Source: Polyodon spathula
Lineage: Eukaryota > Chordata > Actinopteri > Acipenseriformes > Polyodontidae
DNA: 64,000 nucleotides
Assembly (NCBI RefSeq): GCF_017654505.1
Contig: NC_054541.1
Coordinates: 42,374,986 to 42,438,985 of the forward strand
Direction: 5' to 3'
Both the position numbers and the translations under genes were made by a program. This document shows, piece by piece, positions 25,616-37,151 of this stretch. Position 1 is the stretch's first letter. Each line of letters begins with the position of its first letter. Below the pieces are notes generated by a model that was not told the origin of the DNA, ran no database searches, and saw only the letters and a program-made list of their open reading frames with translations.

Positions 25616-25997
25616 TCACTCCTTCACAGAGGAATTGTCAGTCGAATTGTCAGCGTTTATGGGTAGGAGAAGGTATCAGCAATGTGAGGTGGTTGATACT
25701 TTCCCCTCACGTAAGAAAATCAGTGAAAGAATATTCACAAACAGCAATAGGTCACGAGAATTACAAAAATCCATTTCCCAGAAACAGACAAGAACTAGGG
25801 AGACCAATGACATTTTAGGAACTGGGCCAGCATATAAAAGGAGGATATACCATAGACAGACATGGGTGTAAGGGCTCGGAGTAAGCTAGCAGTGACGCTG
25901 TAAAATGAAAATTATAAACGGTATTGCAACTTTAGTCTAAGAGAGAAGAGTGGGGTTGATGGTAGAATTGGATACAGTGCGGGAGCCTGTGTGTATA

Positions 25998-26380
25998 TGT
26001 AACTGAGCTTGCAACTCTCGGCGGTTCATTGCCCCTTTACAAGCAGGATCCAGGACACAGAAATGGAAATTTCAAGCGCTGATGCGCTATTTTTAATAAT
26101 TACACAAAAACGAAATAAACAAAACAAATACACCTAGCTCTTTTTCTCAGCACTAACTAACACACAAAACAGGAACCTAAACTGTAAAACAGGACAGCTA
26201 AGCTGTTTACCTGTTACACAAAATCAAACAAAAACAAAACACACAAAAAGGCTTTACACAGTACCTTTCTTTCTATACGCTTGAGCACATCATCAAGCAG
26301 GCTTCTTCACACACAGCAGCCCCGAACAGACTGCTTCCTTTCTTTATATACCATGCACCTGGCTCTAATTTTCAATGGTA
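25998..26380 (-). mobile_element. Partial LTR (reverse), cut by (AT)n
   Basis: Reading the minus strand, a TATA box (ggtatataaagaaaggaagc) is followed by a T-rich transcribed region and then gtcctggatcctgcttgtaa. It ends in aagctcagttaca. This is the order expected of the U3 end, R and U5 of an LTR with an ...ACA terminus. The 5' part of U3 is missing, replaced at 26381 by a long (AT)n(AC)n array. I cannot assign a family. Bases 25613-25990 contain a second TATA-like box (catataaaagg near 25833) in plus orientation but nothing else recognisable. Confidence 0.45.
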
Positions 26381-26382
<2 letters not shown>

Positions 26383-26467
<85 letters not shown>

Positions 26468-26482
26468 CACACACACACACAC
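26383..26482. repeat. (AT)n(AC)n microsatellite
   Basis: About 75 bp of AT, then gac, then about 24 bp of AC. Confidence 0.95.
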
Positions 26483-27917
26483 GCACGTATTATAAGATTC
26501 TTGAGCCACGTTCTCAAGAACATCCATGCTTCTAAGCATAAACTTAAATCGCAAGGTGTTTAACCCAAGCTTTTAACTTAGCAGATTGAAGTAGATTCAT
26601 TATACAACAGATGCTACTAAAAGTGGGGATGCTCCTGGAGCATTTAGTAATGGACAAATCTACAATCTCCTTTTGATTAATGAAATAATGAGTAATAATT
26701 CAATTAAACAGCATTTTAAATGTATGTACCTGTCAGAAAATTGATACAACACATTGAAATCTCCTTTAGCAGAAAACATCTTGACTGTAGCAGGACTAAG
26801 TATAGTACAAACTAAACTTGAGAGTGCTTGTTCCCAGCCTTAGTTGCTTTTAATATCTAGTATCTGTATTTTAGTCACCAGCTGCCAGAGAAGTTGACTT
26901 CTGGAAGCAGTAGCAAAAAAGATAGGATATTGAAATCACTTATACAAAATCTATTTCATAGTCCCCCGCTTTGAGGGTTTTGTGTTTATACACATCAAAG
27001 AAGATTAATAAATCCAATCATAAATAATCCCCCCAAAGTGAAATGCCATTGCAACGTATTGCACTGTTTTTCAAACTCAGCCCCTCTAGAGCTATTGTAC
27101 TGTACACTGTGTAATCCTTCCAGCAGCATCTTCCCCCTGCATATTAACAATGCTGCAAATAAAGCTTTTTAAATTTTTGCAATAACCTTGTATTTTTTTT
27201 CTGTTACATTTGATTGCTGTTTTTTTTTCATTCTGACTAAATCTAGTTTCATCTAGGAAGCTTAATTCCTTCCTCTTGCAATATCCTGCCAGTCTGCATA
27301 AAGACAGTGCAAAAGTGCCTTGACTAAAATAAAGTGGCATGGCTAAAATAAAATTGCTTGGCTTGCGGGCCCCCATGACATTAGGCATCCTGACTGAAGA
27401 CCACCATCCAGTGAACTGACAGAAATGTGAAATAGTGTTTCCTTACATTCACCCTTGCACTGTATAGCACAGAGGTTGTAAATGAAGATTGTCAATGAAT
27501 GGTAGAGCTGACATCAAAGTACACATTTGAAATAGCCCCAGGCACCCAGAAATCTCTCAGCCCCCCATGGTTTCCCAGGCCCAAGTTTGGTACCCCCTGG
27601 CTTAGACTACAATATCCTAGTACTGCCAGCAGTCACATAAACAGCAGTACACTAATTAAAACAACTGGGCCCTCTGCACTCTTACTTGTATAAAAGAGTG
27701 TAGTGTTGGTAGGGCAAGGATATAACCTTATCCTGGTGTTAATGTGAATAAATAGGCCTCATACTGTAGGTTATTGCTAGTGTGGCAAATATTTATTGTG
27801 TTCGAGTTGTCAAATCGCTGTATGCAGCAGCAGCTGCAGAGAGACTTTCTTTCCAACAGCTGGCAACTTATTACTAACATAATACTAACTATCTTTTCTC
27901 TATTTCCACCCCAACAG

Positions 27918-28017
27918 CCCGTTCATTGTGACAGAGTACATGGGAATGAGGAATGAAAGCTTCATGAAAGTTGCAGCCGTAGGAACCTGGATGGGGGATT
28001 TTGTCACTGCGTGGATG
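27918..28017 (+). CDS. TMEM117: TMEM117, second coding exon in window
   Basis: This 100-nt exon lies between ccccaacag and a gtgaga donor. Its first base completes the Gly codon from 13320, then 33 full codons follow and it ends in phase 0. It encodes PFIVTEYMGMRNESFMK and then VAAVGTWMGDFVTAWM. The second part is hydrophobic and probably enters the membrane. RNES is an N-x-S sequon whose use depends on topology. The segment is close to identical to vertebrate TMEM117. The donor gtgaga means that the apparent read-through codon GTG belongs to the intron; the same Val is supplied by the next exon. Confidence 0.95.
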
Positions 28018-29359
28018 GTGAGAACTTGAAAAATGAAATTCAATCTGCTTGTCTATTTCCATTTCATATGGATGCAATACTGTTTCTGCTGAAACCTTAA
28101 ATCTGGAGCTGATATTTATATGTCCTCTCGGATTCACATGATTTTTTGGAGTCAAGCTTCTCTCAGAACCACCGCTGAACAGAATAGATGGGCTGCAGAG
28201 AAGCATCAAACTGTATTCAACTCTGTCCTTATTGAGTTTCAAATCTCAAATGAGGTGTCAAAGTGATTTTACAAGTTCAGGTCCACGTGGTACATGGGGC
28301 GGGGGGGATTTTACTGACTTTAAAATATTTTTTTTTTGTGTGTGTGTACAGAGAACAGGTCAGATGGTTTAGATGGATTGCACAGTGAGATGGCGATGTG
28401 TTTTGGTATTGCAGCAAGTAGCAAGACACTAGCATGGTCACTGTTATCACTACTAGTTGTAACACAGTTTCCATTTTGTAGAAAATGGTGTCTCAGTTTA
28501 TAGACATTCTAAGGTACAGTACAGTATGTGGAGGGAGTGTACACTTTAAAGCAAGTGGACGGTTTGTATAATGACATAATGGCAGTGGCAGATATGAAGC
28601 TATGTTATCGCAATAGTTAAGCACTGTAGTATAGAAAACACTGAAAATGTTGACATAGAGTATCAATTGTACCACAATAATATATGATACTTGTACAGTA
28701 TACCTATACAATACTGTTTTATTTTTCTGTTCTGATATACTAGTCTTTACACTGTACAATAACATTTAGTTCTGTTAACAATGCAGGTTACCGACTCTGG
28801 CTCCAGCAATACCATGAATATGAAAAAATCAAAAGGCCCCTTTGAGAAGAATTAAAGCACAAAGGTTAAATAAAACAGCTATGTATGAAAAGCATGTTGT
28901 GATGCAGTTTAAAGCCTGGCAGAGTCTTGGATCCCTGATATCATACTCATGTTCATTTGTCAACCCTAAGACAAGATTGAACCTTGTGAGATTTAACAGA
29001 CTATGTTACTAACATGTAGTTTGACACCTCTTGGTAAGATACTTGCCAAGCCTGTATTAGTATTCTGTACAGTCTAGAGACAGTATGTGTTCAAAAAAAC
29101 AAAGAGCTGAATTCAGAATTTGAATCTGAATTAATATTTAATTCAGACACTTTTCCACATTTTAATAAGAAGCCCTTTTGCTCCCTTGGGGTTATCTGAA
29201 AACAAGCAGCACAGTCATTTAATAAAACTAGAAAAAAATAAGTTGATTATAAAATAACCTTTATGCAACAAACATAAGTTTTTAATATATGGTAGAAAAG
29301 TATGAAGCACACCTGTGTGTGCTTCCTTCTGGCCTGGTGATCCCACTGTGAACACCATG

Positions 29360-30015
29360 TGTGGCAGAAAATGGCGTTGTGGTGACTCAGACCAGAATAA
29401 AGCACACACAGGTCAGGTAGCTGCAGTTCCAACAAAAAGACGCGGTGAGAGCCGTTTTTATTTTAAATACAAAAATAAATAAAATGTTTAATCAAAATTA
29501 AACACTTGCTCACCAAGCACAGAAAATAAATAATAAAACAAAAATAATCACGAACACAAAATAAATTACACGTACAGGTCATGCTGGGCAGATTGCTGTC
29601 ACTGATCCTGTATTTTATATTTCAGATTTCTCTCCTCACTCGCTTGCTCTCGTTCCGCCTCTGAACCCCCACACTCGGAGTGCAGAGAGCTGCAGGTATT
29701 TATACAGGTGACCATCTCCCGATTAGCAACAAATGAATCACTTAACTAATTCAGGAGATGGCCACCTTCTGCACAAATCTTTGAGTTATTGGCAGAGACT
29801 AGTTTGCCAAACCTCGTCTCTGCCAGAATGTACACACATGCACGCCATCTTTTTAAATAAAGGAACAAACATAAAACAATAAACAAATCATATGGTGGTT
29901 CGCTGACATCTATAAACAAAAGTAAATAATAAAATAATCACAAAACACAGTACAGGGGCAGAGGGGAAGCCATGTTCTAAAATAAACACTGTACAGGGCT
30001 GCTCGCCCTGTTACA
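29360..30015 (-). mobile_element. LTR (reverse, probably solo)
   Basis: On the minus strand the element begins TGTAACAGGGCGAGCAGCCC and ends cgccattttctgccaca. This gives TGT...ACA ends with imperfect 8-bp inversion (TGTAACAG/CTGCCACA). A TATA box (cacctgtataaatacc) lies at about 29696-29711 in the reverse sense, and A/T-rich poly(A)-signal-like sequence follows it. The flanks (ccatg and aactg) do not form a clean target duplication. No internal retroviral-type coding region adjoins. The shared CTGCCACA end with the LTR at 19314 suggests related superfamily membership, probably Gypsy-type; this is inference. Confidence 0.6.
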
Positions 30016-30268
30016 AACTGGTTTTCCTGTAGCTGTCAAGAAAAGTGGAATCAGTTAATATCATGATCTTGGTTTTGGAGTACCTCCTGATTCTGATAAA
30101 ATTGCATTGTTGTACTTTAAGTCGTTCTTGTAGCTAAGGGAACCAGAATTTGAACAAAGAAAATTCAATTTAAGATTTATTCATGTTTGACTCAAACAAT
30201 AAAAAAACAACAATAGACAGATCTAGAATGTGAGTCTGTGGCTTAAACCCATTATATTTTATATGTAG

Positions 30269-30282
30269 ATTTATTATTATTA

Positions 30283-30328
<46 letters not shown>
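30269..30328. repeat. (TTA)n microsatellite
   Basis: About 60 bp of TTA/ATT trinucleotides, one of few trinucleotide arrays here. Confidence 0.9.
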
Positions 30329-30329
<1 letters not shown>

Positions 30330-30727
30330 AAATGGTAACTCAATATCTGTTACCATATTTTAACTCCTGTCCATCTGTCCAGGTCTTCAGCACACCCATC
30401 TCTTCACAGTCAGTGTGTACTCATAAATCAGGTGACCAGTTTAGTTTTCAGACATCAGCCAACGGTAACCAATGACGCATGAATTTTCAATCCCTTCAGG
30501 ACCTTGGACAGCGACCAGCCATTAATATAGACAGGGCATTCATAAGGTGATTGCTGCATCAGAACCTTAATGCTGCAGCAACCATTTCCAATTAACTCTA
30601 TCTTGCCCAGAACAGAAAACAATGGTATAAGAGATTGAGCTTACCCTCACAGTGACTCATTAAAGATTTTACTGTACAGTTCTTCAGTGGAGTATACACT
30701 TTAAAACACACTGTATGTACTAATATT

Positions 30728-30730
<3 letters not shown>

Positions 30731-30814
<84 letters not shown>
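30731..30814. repeat. (TA)n microsatellite
   Basis: About 84 bp of pure TA. Confidence 0.95.
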
Positions 30815-30820
<6 letters not shown>

Positions 30821-31613
30821 ATATGTACTAATATTTTTACATGCAGTTTTCAATTGTGTAACAATGGATACCCAGCAAACACTGTGGTGCCAGTATGCTA
30901 CCCTGTGAAGGCCTCTGTGAAATATTTAACTAGAAGTGAATTCCCCACTGTGAATGTTCATAATATTTCCTAGGCTTATTTGTTTAGGTTTTAATAGATC
31001 TGAAATATTAGAAATACTTACAAACTTAAATTCAATGACAAATGCTTCAACGAGAAACTTAACCTGATAATGAACTATCATGTTTTCCAACGTTCATTGC
31101 TGATTAAGTGTAGGCTTCTGCTTAAGGCTTCACTGATAATTATACAACCAGTTCTATATCGGTTTTGTCTGCATGAGTGATTTTCATGATATGAAAGGAA
31201 ATGACATTGGATATTATAATTGTTATACTGTGTTTCAGGTTACCATAATGCATAAAAGAAGCTGCCTTCTACAGCTTTAGGTATTTCCATCCTCTTTCTT
31301 CACAGGGAGAAATTTAAGAGATGCAATCTTACATCACTTTATGGCAGCCCTTTATTTATTACTATTTGCTCTCTCACTTTAAGGTGGGCGTACATTTTTC
31401 TCTGAATTAGGTGATATTGTGGTCCACTTTATTCCTGTATTGATCTGCTGAAATTAAGTTAGTGTTAGACAAATGTTTTGTGTAAGAAAGATCTTGGTAG
31501 AACTTTTTCTTTTCTCCATTACTTTAGTATTTCCCTCAGGAGATAGTGTGCTTGCACCAAATTTAACTTAAAAGTGCCTTTAGATCCATCTGGCTCTGTT
31601 GAGTAATTATTAT

Positions 31614-31666
31614 GGCTCCCAAGTGGTGCATCTGGTAAAGGCACTCCACGTGAAGTGCAGGATGTG
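31614..31666 (+). mobile_element. SINE head fragment (same family as 1816)
   Basis: The stretch ggctcccaagtggtgcatct, then ggtaaaggcactccacgtga and agtgcaggatgtgc, matches the first ~53 bp of the SINEs at 1816 and 8050 (reverse). It includes the A-box region and then stops abruptly about 10 bp before the TA that starts the long-TIR element at 31678. The later insertion, or a deletion, probably removed the rest. Confidence 0.7.
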
Positions 31667-31898
31667 CCAGCCAAGTACCAGCCAACAGGAACCTTTCCCA
31701 CCCACCAGAGTCAATGAAAGTAGGTTGCTGTATCAGTATTTTATACTTTATTATATTTATACTTTATACAGATATATTTAAAATGTAATAATTATATGTA
31801 ACAGTATATATTTTCAAACAAAGACAATTCCAGAATATGGAAACAAGACTTGAATAAATGTACACAGACATTTGTACAATTTTTTTTCATTCATTGTC

Positions 31899-31902
<4 letters not shown>

Positions 31903-31966
<64 letters not shown>
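31903..31966. repeat. (TA)n array at left edge of Tc1 copy A
   Basis: About 64 bp of TA ending directly at the element terminus (cacagtgcc). Confidence 0.95.
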
Positions 31967-31971
<5 letters not shown>

Positions 31972-33485
31972 TGCCTTGCAAAAGTATTCAGACCCCTGAC
32001 CAATTCTCTCATATTACCAAATTACAAATGGTACATTGAAATTTCGTTCTGTTTGATATTTTATTTTTAAACACTGAAACTCAGAATTGTTGTAAGGTGA
32101 CATTGTTTTTAAGTTGGGAAAAATAAAAAACAAGCAATATTTTGCTTGCATAAGTGTTCAACCCCTGTGCTGTGGAAGCTCCCAGTTTGCACCAATGAAA
32201 GAAATTGCCCTAACGAGGACACAATTACCTTAACATTGGCCTCCACCTGTGAACCATTAAAGTTGCTGTCACATCTTCTGGATAAAACCCCCACTGTTGA
32301 AGGATCATTGGTAAGGCTGTGAATCTGAAGGAAAATGAAGACCAAAGAGCATTCTACAGAAGTTAGAGATAAAGTAATACAAATGCATAGATTAGGGAAA
32401 GGGTACAAAATAATATCCAAGTGGTTGGATATCCCAGTGAGCACAGCTGGATCAATAATCAGGAAGTGGAAGCTGCATCACTCCACCCAGGCACTGCCAA
32501 GAAAAGGCCATCCCTCAAAACTCAGCACTCAAACAAGAAGGAGACTTGTGAGAGAAGCCACAGAGAGACCAACAATCACTTTGAAGGAGCTACAGAGTTC
32601 AGTGGCTGGGAGTGGAGTAATGGTGCACCAGTCAGCCATATCAAGAGCTCTGCATAACACTGGACTGTATGGGAGGGTGGCAAGAAAGAAGCCGTTACTC
32701 AGAAAGTACCATCTGAAAGCACGTTTGGATTTTGCCAGAAAGCATGAGAGTGACCCAGCTGCGATGTGGGAAAAGGTTTTGTGGTCAGATGAGACCAAGA
32801 AGACACACCATCCCTACAATGAAGTATGGTGGTGGCAGCATCATGCTGTGGGGATGCTTCTCATCAGCAAGGACTGGGCATCTTGTTACAATTGAAGGAA
32901 GAATGGATGGAGCAAAATACAGGAAAATACTGCAAGAGAATCTGCTTCAATTTGCTAAAAAACTGAAGCTTGGGAGGAAATTCACCTTTCAGCAGGACAA
33001 TGATCCCCAGCACAAGGCCAAAGCAACACTGGAGTGGCTCAAGAACAAAAAGGTGAATGTCCTACAGTGGCCCAGTCAAAGTCCTGATCTCAATCCCATT
33101 GAGAATCTGTGGCACTATTTGAAAATTGCGGTCCACAAGCGTCATCCAACCAACCTGAACAACCTGGAGCAAATCTGCCAAGAAGAATGGGCCAAAATCA
33201 CTCCGACACTGTGTGCAAAGCTGTTACGTATTTACCCCAAAGACTTAAAGCTGTTATTGCAGCGAAAGGTGTGGGGGTTGAATGCTTATGCAAGCAAGAT
33301 ATTTCAGTTTTTCATTTTTCTTAAAAATATTTCCCAACATAAAACCAATGTCACCTTACCATAATTGATTTTAAGTTTAAGTGTTTTAAAAAAAAAATAT
33401 CTAACAGAACGAAATTTCAATGTACCATTTGTAATTCAGTAATATGAGAGAATTGGTCAGGGGTCTGAATACTTTTGCAAGGCAC

Positions 33486-33486
<1 letters not shown>
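31967..33486 (+). mobile_element. Tc1-like element, copy A (DD34E, IR/DR type)
   Basis: The ends are cacagtgccttgcaaaagta on the left and the reverse complement, minus the last bases, on the right (gcaaggcact). The inverted repeats extend about 200 bp. Each end carries two spaced direct repeats of the type aagtattcagacccct: outer at 31982 and inner near 32150 on the left; inner near 33275 and outer near 33465 on the right. This IR/DR layout is like that of Sleeping Beauty-type elements. Long (TA)n arrays flank both sides. It is the same family as copy B (62388-64000), very similar by eye. It sits within the spacer of the long-TIR element at 31678-34002. Confidence 0.92.
32335..33270 (+). pseudogene. 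Tc1-like transposase, copy A (frameshifted by 65-bp deletion)
   Basis: The frame opens MKTKEHSTEVRDKVIQMHRL, with two helix-turn-helix (paired-like) DNA-binding regions and a basic linker (LPRKGHPSKLS). It reaches the first catalytic motif, LWSDETK, near 32784-32804. Compared with copy B, 65 bp are then missing (junction near 32804), so the frame changes and ends at 32895. The catalytic core resumes in another frame: [23 protein letters not shown] and [12 protein letters not shown], with Asp and Glu intact and 34 residues apart. About 20 bp around the native stop, which encodes the GGYTKY end in copy B, are also altered. Two of three catalytic motifs therefore lie out of frame with the first, and no functional product is expected. 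Confidence 0.9.

Positions 33487-33487
<1 letters not shown>

Positions 33488-33580
<93 letters not shown>
33488..33580. repeat. (TA)n array at right edge of Tc1 copy A
   Basis: About 93 bp of pure TA beginning at the right terminus of the element. Confidence 0.95.
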
Positions 33581-33583
<3 letters not shown>

Positions 33584-34320
33584 TTCTATGGATCTCTCGA
33601 AATGCAAGTGGAATCAGTTTCATCATGGCAAGGAGTTTAGTAACTTCTTCCACTTACTGATGCAAAAGGTAATTGTTTTTTTTTCCTTTATTGAATCCAT
33701 CTTTTTCATGACTGTCTCTCATCGAGCCGCAAGTGACCTAGCATCGATTTGAAATGAGTTTAAAAATAAAACCACTGAATGAAAAATTGTACAAATGTCT
33801 GTGTACATTTATTCAAGTCTTGTTTCCATATTCTGGAATTGTCTTTGTTTGAAAATATATACTGTTACATATAATTATTACATTTTACATATATCTGTAT
33901 AAAGTATAAATGACTGGTAAAAATGTCAGCATTCAAATACTGATACAGCAACCTACATTCATTGACTCTGGTGGGTGGGAAAGGTTACCTCCTGTTGGCT
34001 GGTATTTGTAAAAAACAATTTTTTAAATCCATGTTTCAATTAGCAAGAAATCACCACTGACCGCAAAAATAGATTGTACTTTTCCATTGCCATGGTAACT
34101 TGCTATAAAGGAGGGAATTGTATCAACTAAAATACTTTTTAGTTGTATAATGTAGCTCAATTAAAATGTGTAGCCTTGAACATTAGTTGAGGGAGAAGTG
34201 TAATAATTGGCTGCTGAAGACAACCTTGTACCCCATTGTCAAGTCACCCACCACCATGTACACAAATGCAATTTTTGCTTGAATGGTTATTTCAAATATT
34301 TAATTAATCCCTTAATGTAG

Positions 34321-34418
34321 GTGACGGATATGATGCTCCAGGATGAACATTATCCAGACTGGGGAAAAGCTGCCAGAACCTTTTGGAAAAGAGGGAACAA
34401 CAGAATTCTGCTCTTCTG
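34321..34418 (+). CDS. TMEM117: TMEM117, third coding exon in window
   Basis: This 98-nt exon lies between cttaatgtag and a gtaaga donor. It starts in phase 0 with VTDMMLQDEHYPDWGKAAR and continues TFWKRGNNRILLF. It ends with TG, the first two bases of a Trp codon completed at 40209. The acidic/aromatic DEHYPDWGK stretch and the basic FWKRGNNR stretch form a hydrophilic loop between membrane spans. It matches vertebrate TMEM117 closely with a few conservative differences. Confidence 0.95.
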
Positions 34419-34582
34419 GTAAGATTCTAATTTGGTCATTTTCCCATAAGTGAGAAGACACATTGAATGTTGGTCAGCAGAACAGCTACTTCAACACAAT
34501 TTGTTAACTTAAACAGATTGTAAAAAACACCCCAGAAAACATTATTTGAGTAATTCCAATAATAAGAACTCACAATGATTGT

Positions 34583-34585
<3 letters not shown>

Positions 34586-34676
<91 letters not shown>
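34586..34676. repeat. (AT)n(AG)n microsatellite
   Basis: About 46 bp of AT followed by about 44 bp of AG, ending exactly where the hairpin MITE begins. Confidence 0.95.
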
Positions 34677-34679
<3 letters not shown>

Positions 34680-34792
34680 CAGTGAGTTACAGGAAAATAA
34701 TTCCACCTCGGGTTTATGTAAATGTCATAAACTATGAGACTGCTAGGTTACAGAAACCCGAGATGGAATTATTTTCCTTTAACTCACTGAAG
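34677..34792. mobile_element. Hairpin MITE, ~39-bp inverted arms
   Basis: The left arm starts cttcagtgagttacaggaaa and continues ataattccacctcgggttt. The right arm is its near-exact inverse (aaacccgagatggaattatt ... aactcactgaag). About 38 bp separate the arms. The length of 116 bp, lack of coding potential and palindromic structure fit a miniature inverted-repeat element or a fold-back. No clear target duplication is visible because the left flank is a microsatellite. Confidence 0.75.
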
Positions 34793-35322
34793 CCTATCTA
34801 TTATTTTTTATGATACATGGATATTAGTATCTCTAATAAAAAAAAAAAACAATAAACAGGTGTTAAAGTTCAAGTTGCAAATTAATTTAATGAATCTTAA
34901 GTTAATATTAAAAAATCTTAAATATAATGTTCTTTTTGATAGTTCAGGAACAGTGAATTAAACTTGGTAGATAATGAACTGCAAAAAGTAAAGTGTTTTT
35001 TTTTATTTGTTGCTGAGAGAGTCGAAGATTATTTGTCTTGCTCGCTTGATTGGTACTCCCGTTGGTGGAGGATGATTGTAAATCTTCACAGAGATAGATT
35101 TGTTTTACAAATTCCGTAAAAACCACGAACTGTAGGTCACTTGATTGATTGAAAACGAGACATTCTCTGCTTGAAAGTGGTCTCGGGGTGCACAGGAGTC
35201 ATATATAGGTCACAGGTCAAATACAAGTATAATCTTCTAGAGGAATATGTCGTTTTGACAACACTACTGCAGTATTATGCCTTTTTTTCGAATGGCTCAG
35301 GATGCAAATATAGCCTTCATCC

Positions 35323-35452
<130 letters not shown>

Positions 35453-36190
35453 TACTCATGGTTCAGTAGACATACACTCATGTTACCTAAGTAAGTCAGT
35501 TCTGTCATTCTGACCATTCTTGTCAAGGAAACTGCTAGGTCTTTTCTACATGAGGTCATGGCATCTATTGGGGAACTGACCTCAAGGTTTAGTGTTGACA
35601 GCTCTCCAAGGTCTAAGACATGGTACTTGACAGCTTTGAAGAGCATGAAGACTGTGTTTTCTGTTGTTGCTTCTTAAAGCTCTGGTTGTATGTAATTTAT
35701 TATAAGGCCTCACTGAATCAATATACAGAGCTTTACAAGGCTACAGGGATACATGTGGCTGAAATGACCCTGTGACTTGCTATGGTTGCCTACAGTTTGC
35801 TCGAGGGCCTGTCCTGAAAGTCTGATGGAATGTTAGAGGCAAGATAAGACATGCTTTGATTTCATACATTTGTCATACCTAAACTGCCAAGTCAAAGCAG
35901 ATGGAAGACATCTCCTTGGATGATTCATGCCTCCGTTTGAATGGCAATGGCAGTGGGAGCACTGCTGCAAACCGGTTTTCATGACCTATGAATATTAATC
36001 TCTAGCAGGAATATACACTTTTATTGAAGAACCATTTGCATTTTAAATTACAGTATGCCGTATTATGTAATACAGCTGCACAGAAGAGACTGTAGTAGTC
36101 ATTGTTGTCCCCAATCTTTTCTAAAATAAAAAAATATATATACAGCAAACTTTACAAATACCAGTGCTTAACATATTGTTTGGACAGTAG

Positions 36191-36400
36191 TTAAAAAATA
36201 TCAGAGAGGTTACGGTACACCAGTGTTTTTCCATGTTCTCCTGGAAGCATTAGTAGTCTGTGAATGGTCATCCCATTGATATTGCAAGCTGCAACTCCAG
36301 TGGGTGCTGTGATTGCCACTTCTTTTCCGAGGCTTTGTTTCAGCCATGCTGTGTCAGTTTGAATAAGAAAAGTCTTCCCTGTGCCTCCAGTGCCACTCAC
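36191..36400 (-). pseudogene. Pif1/Helitron-type helicase fragment
   Basis: The minus strand encodes VSGTGGTGKTFLIQ, a Walker A (P-loop) motif with the GxGGTGKT form typical of Pif1 helicases, followed by GKEVAITAPTGVAACNINGM and TIHRLLMLPGEHGKT. The second and third blocks match motif Ia (APTGVAA) and the following conserved TIHRLL. Pif1-type helicases unwind DNA 5' to 3'. In animal genomes such isolated fragments usually come from Helitron transposons or from dispersed Pif1-like genes. Only about 69 codons remain. A stop (TGA) lies just before the Val, beside a GTGA duplication, and another stop ends the fragment. No Rep domain, Walker B or other helicase motif is nearby. Confidence 0.75.
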
Positions 36401-37151
36401 TCACAATCTAAATGAGTAAAAAATAAAGACAAACTTCAGACATGAGTTTTAGATGGATACGGTGTAACTAGGATGTTTAGAACCACAGAGATTACAGGGC
36501 GATCATAGGCTTAATTACTTAATACTTTGGTAATAAATGCTGCTCTCACATGGTAACTACTGTATGATTACGTGGACATGGTTGTGAACAACATTTACTG
36601 ATATGTTAACACAATGGAACAGGCCATTTCCATGTATTTACACACTAATTCCACCAGTAGTTACCATGTTAGAGTGGGAACCATTAGTAGATACCCAATT
36701 ATTACCATGTTGCCATTAATCATGTTCCACATACCTGAAAGGTTCCTGTAAGAGCCAGTTATGGCAAAATCAACACAGGTGTCAGATATGTTGAGCATTC
36801 AGTTAACAAACATACACAGAAAATCAATATACACCTGTGGTAAAAAAACAAACAAAACATGAATAATTAAAAATAACCGCATTGTTTTGTAAAGATCAAC
36901 ATATAAGTACAGTATTCAGTGTCTTTAAATTACAGTATACCAAGGAACTAGCTTAATTACATGCTTGCTTACATGATGCATTACGCGCTGTAGAAGTAGA
37001 ATTGAATTGATAAAAGCAAAAAAATACCAACGCAGCAATCATAACCACAAACTCTATTTCAAAATTATCTTCAATTGATTTCACTTGAGGTTCCTCCTCT
37101 ATCATCTTATATTTGGACAAACAGCAATACAGAACCACCCCATCATGGCTG

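Larger units (their letters stand above)
31678..34002. mobile_element. TA-flanked element with ~220-bp inverted repeats, carrying a nested Tc1 copy
   Basis: The left arm (31678-31895) and right arm (33777-34002) are inverted copies of each other. They start CCAGCCAACAGG and end CCTGTTGGCTGG, and TA flanks both sides (31676-31677 and 34003-34004). Shared inner blocks include cccacccaccagagtcaatg, gtaggttgctgtatcagtat and caattccagaatatggaaac. The right arm has about 25 extra bases near 33910. Removing the Tc1 copy (31967-33486) and the TA arrays leaves an element of roughly 650 bp with a ~190-bp centre and no coding region. That is a Tc1/mariner-type MITE with long terminal repeats, later hit by an autonomous-type Tc1 element. 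Confidence 0.8.
28018..34320 (+). other. TMEM117: TMEM117 intron, 6.3 kb
   Basis: A phase-0 intron from gtgaga to cttaatgtag. It contains a reverse LTR (29360-30015), a TTA array (30269), an (AT)n array (30731), a SINE head fragment (31614) and the nested MITE/Tc1 structure (31678-34002). Bases 28020-29350, 30020-30265 and 30820-31600 are unique AT-rich DNA in which I see no gene. Confidence 0.85.
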
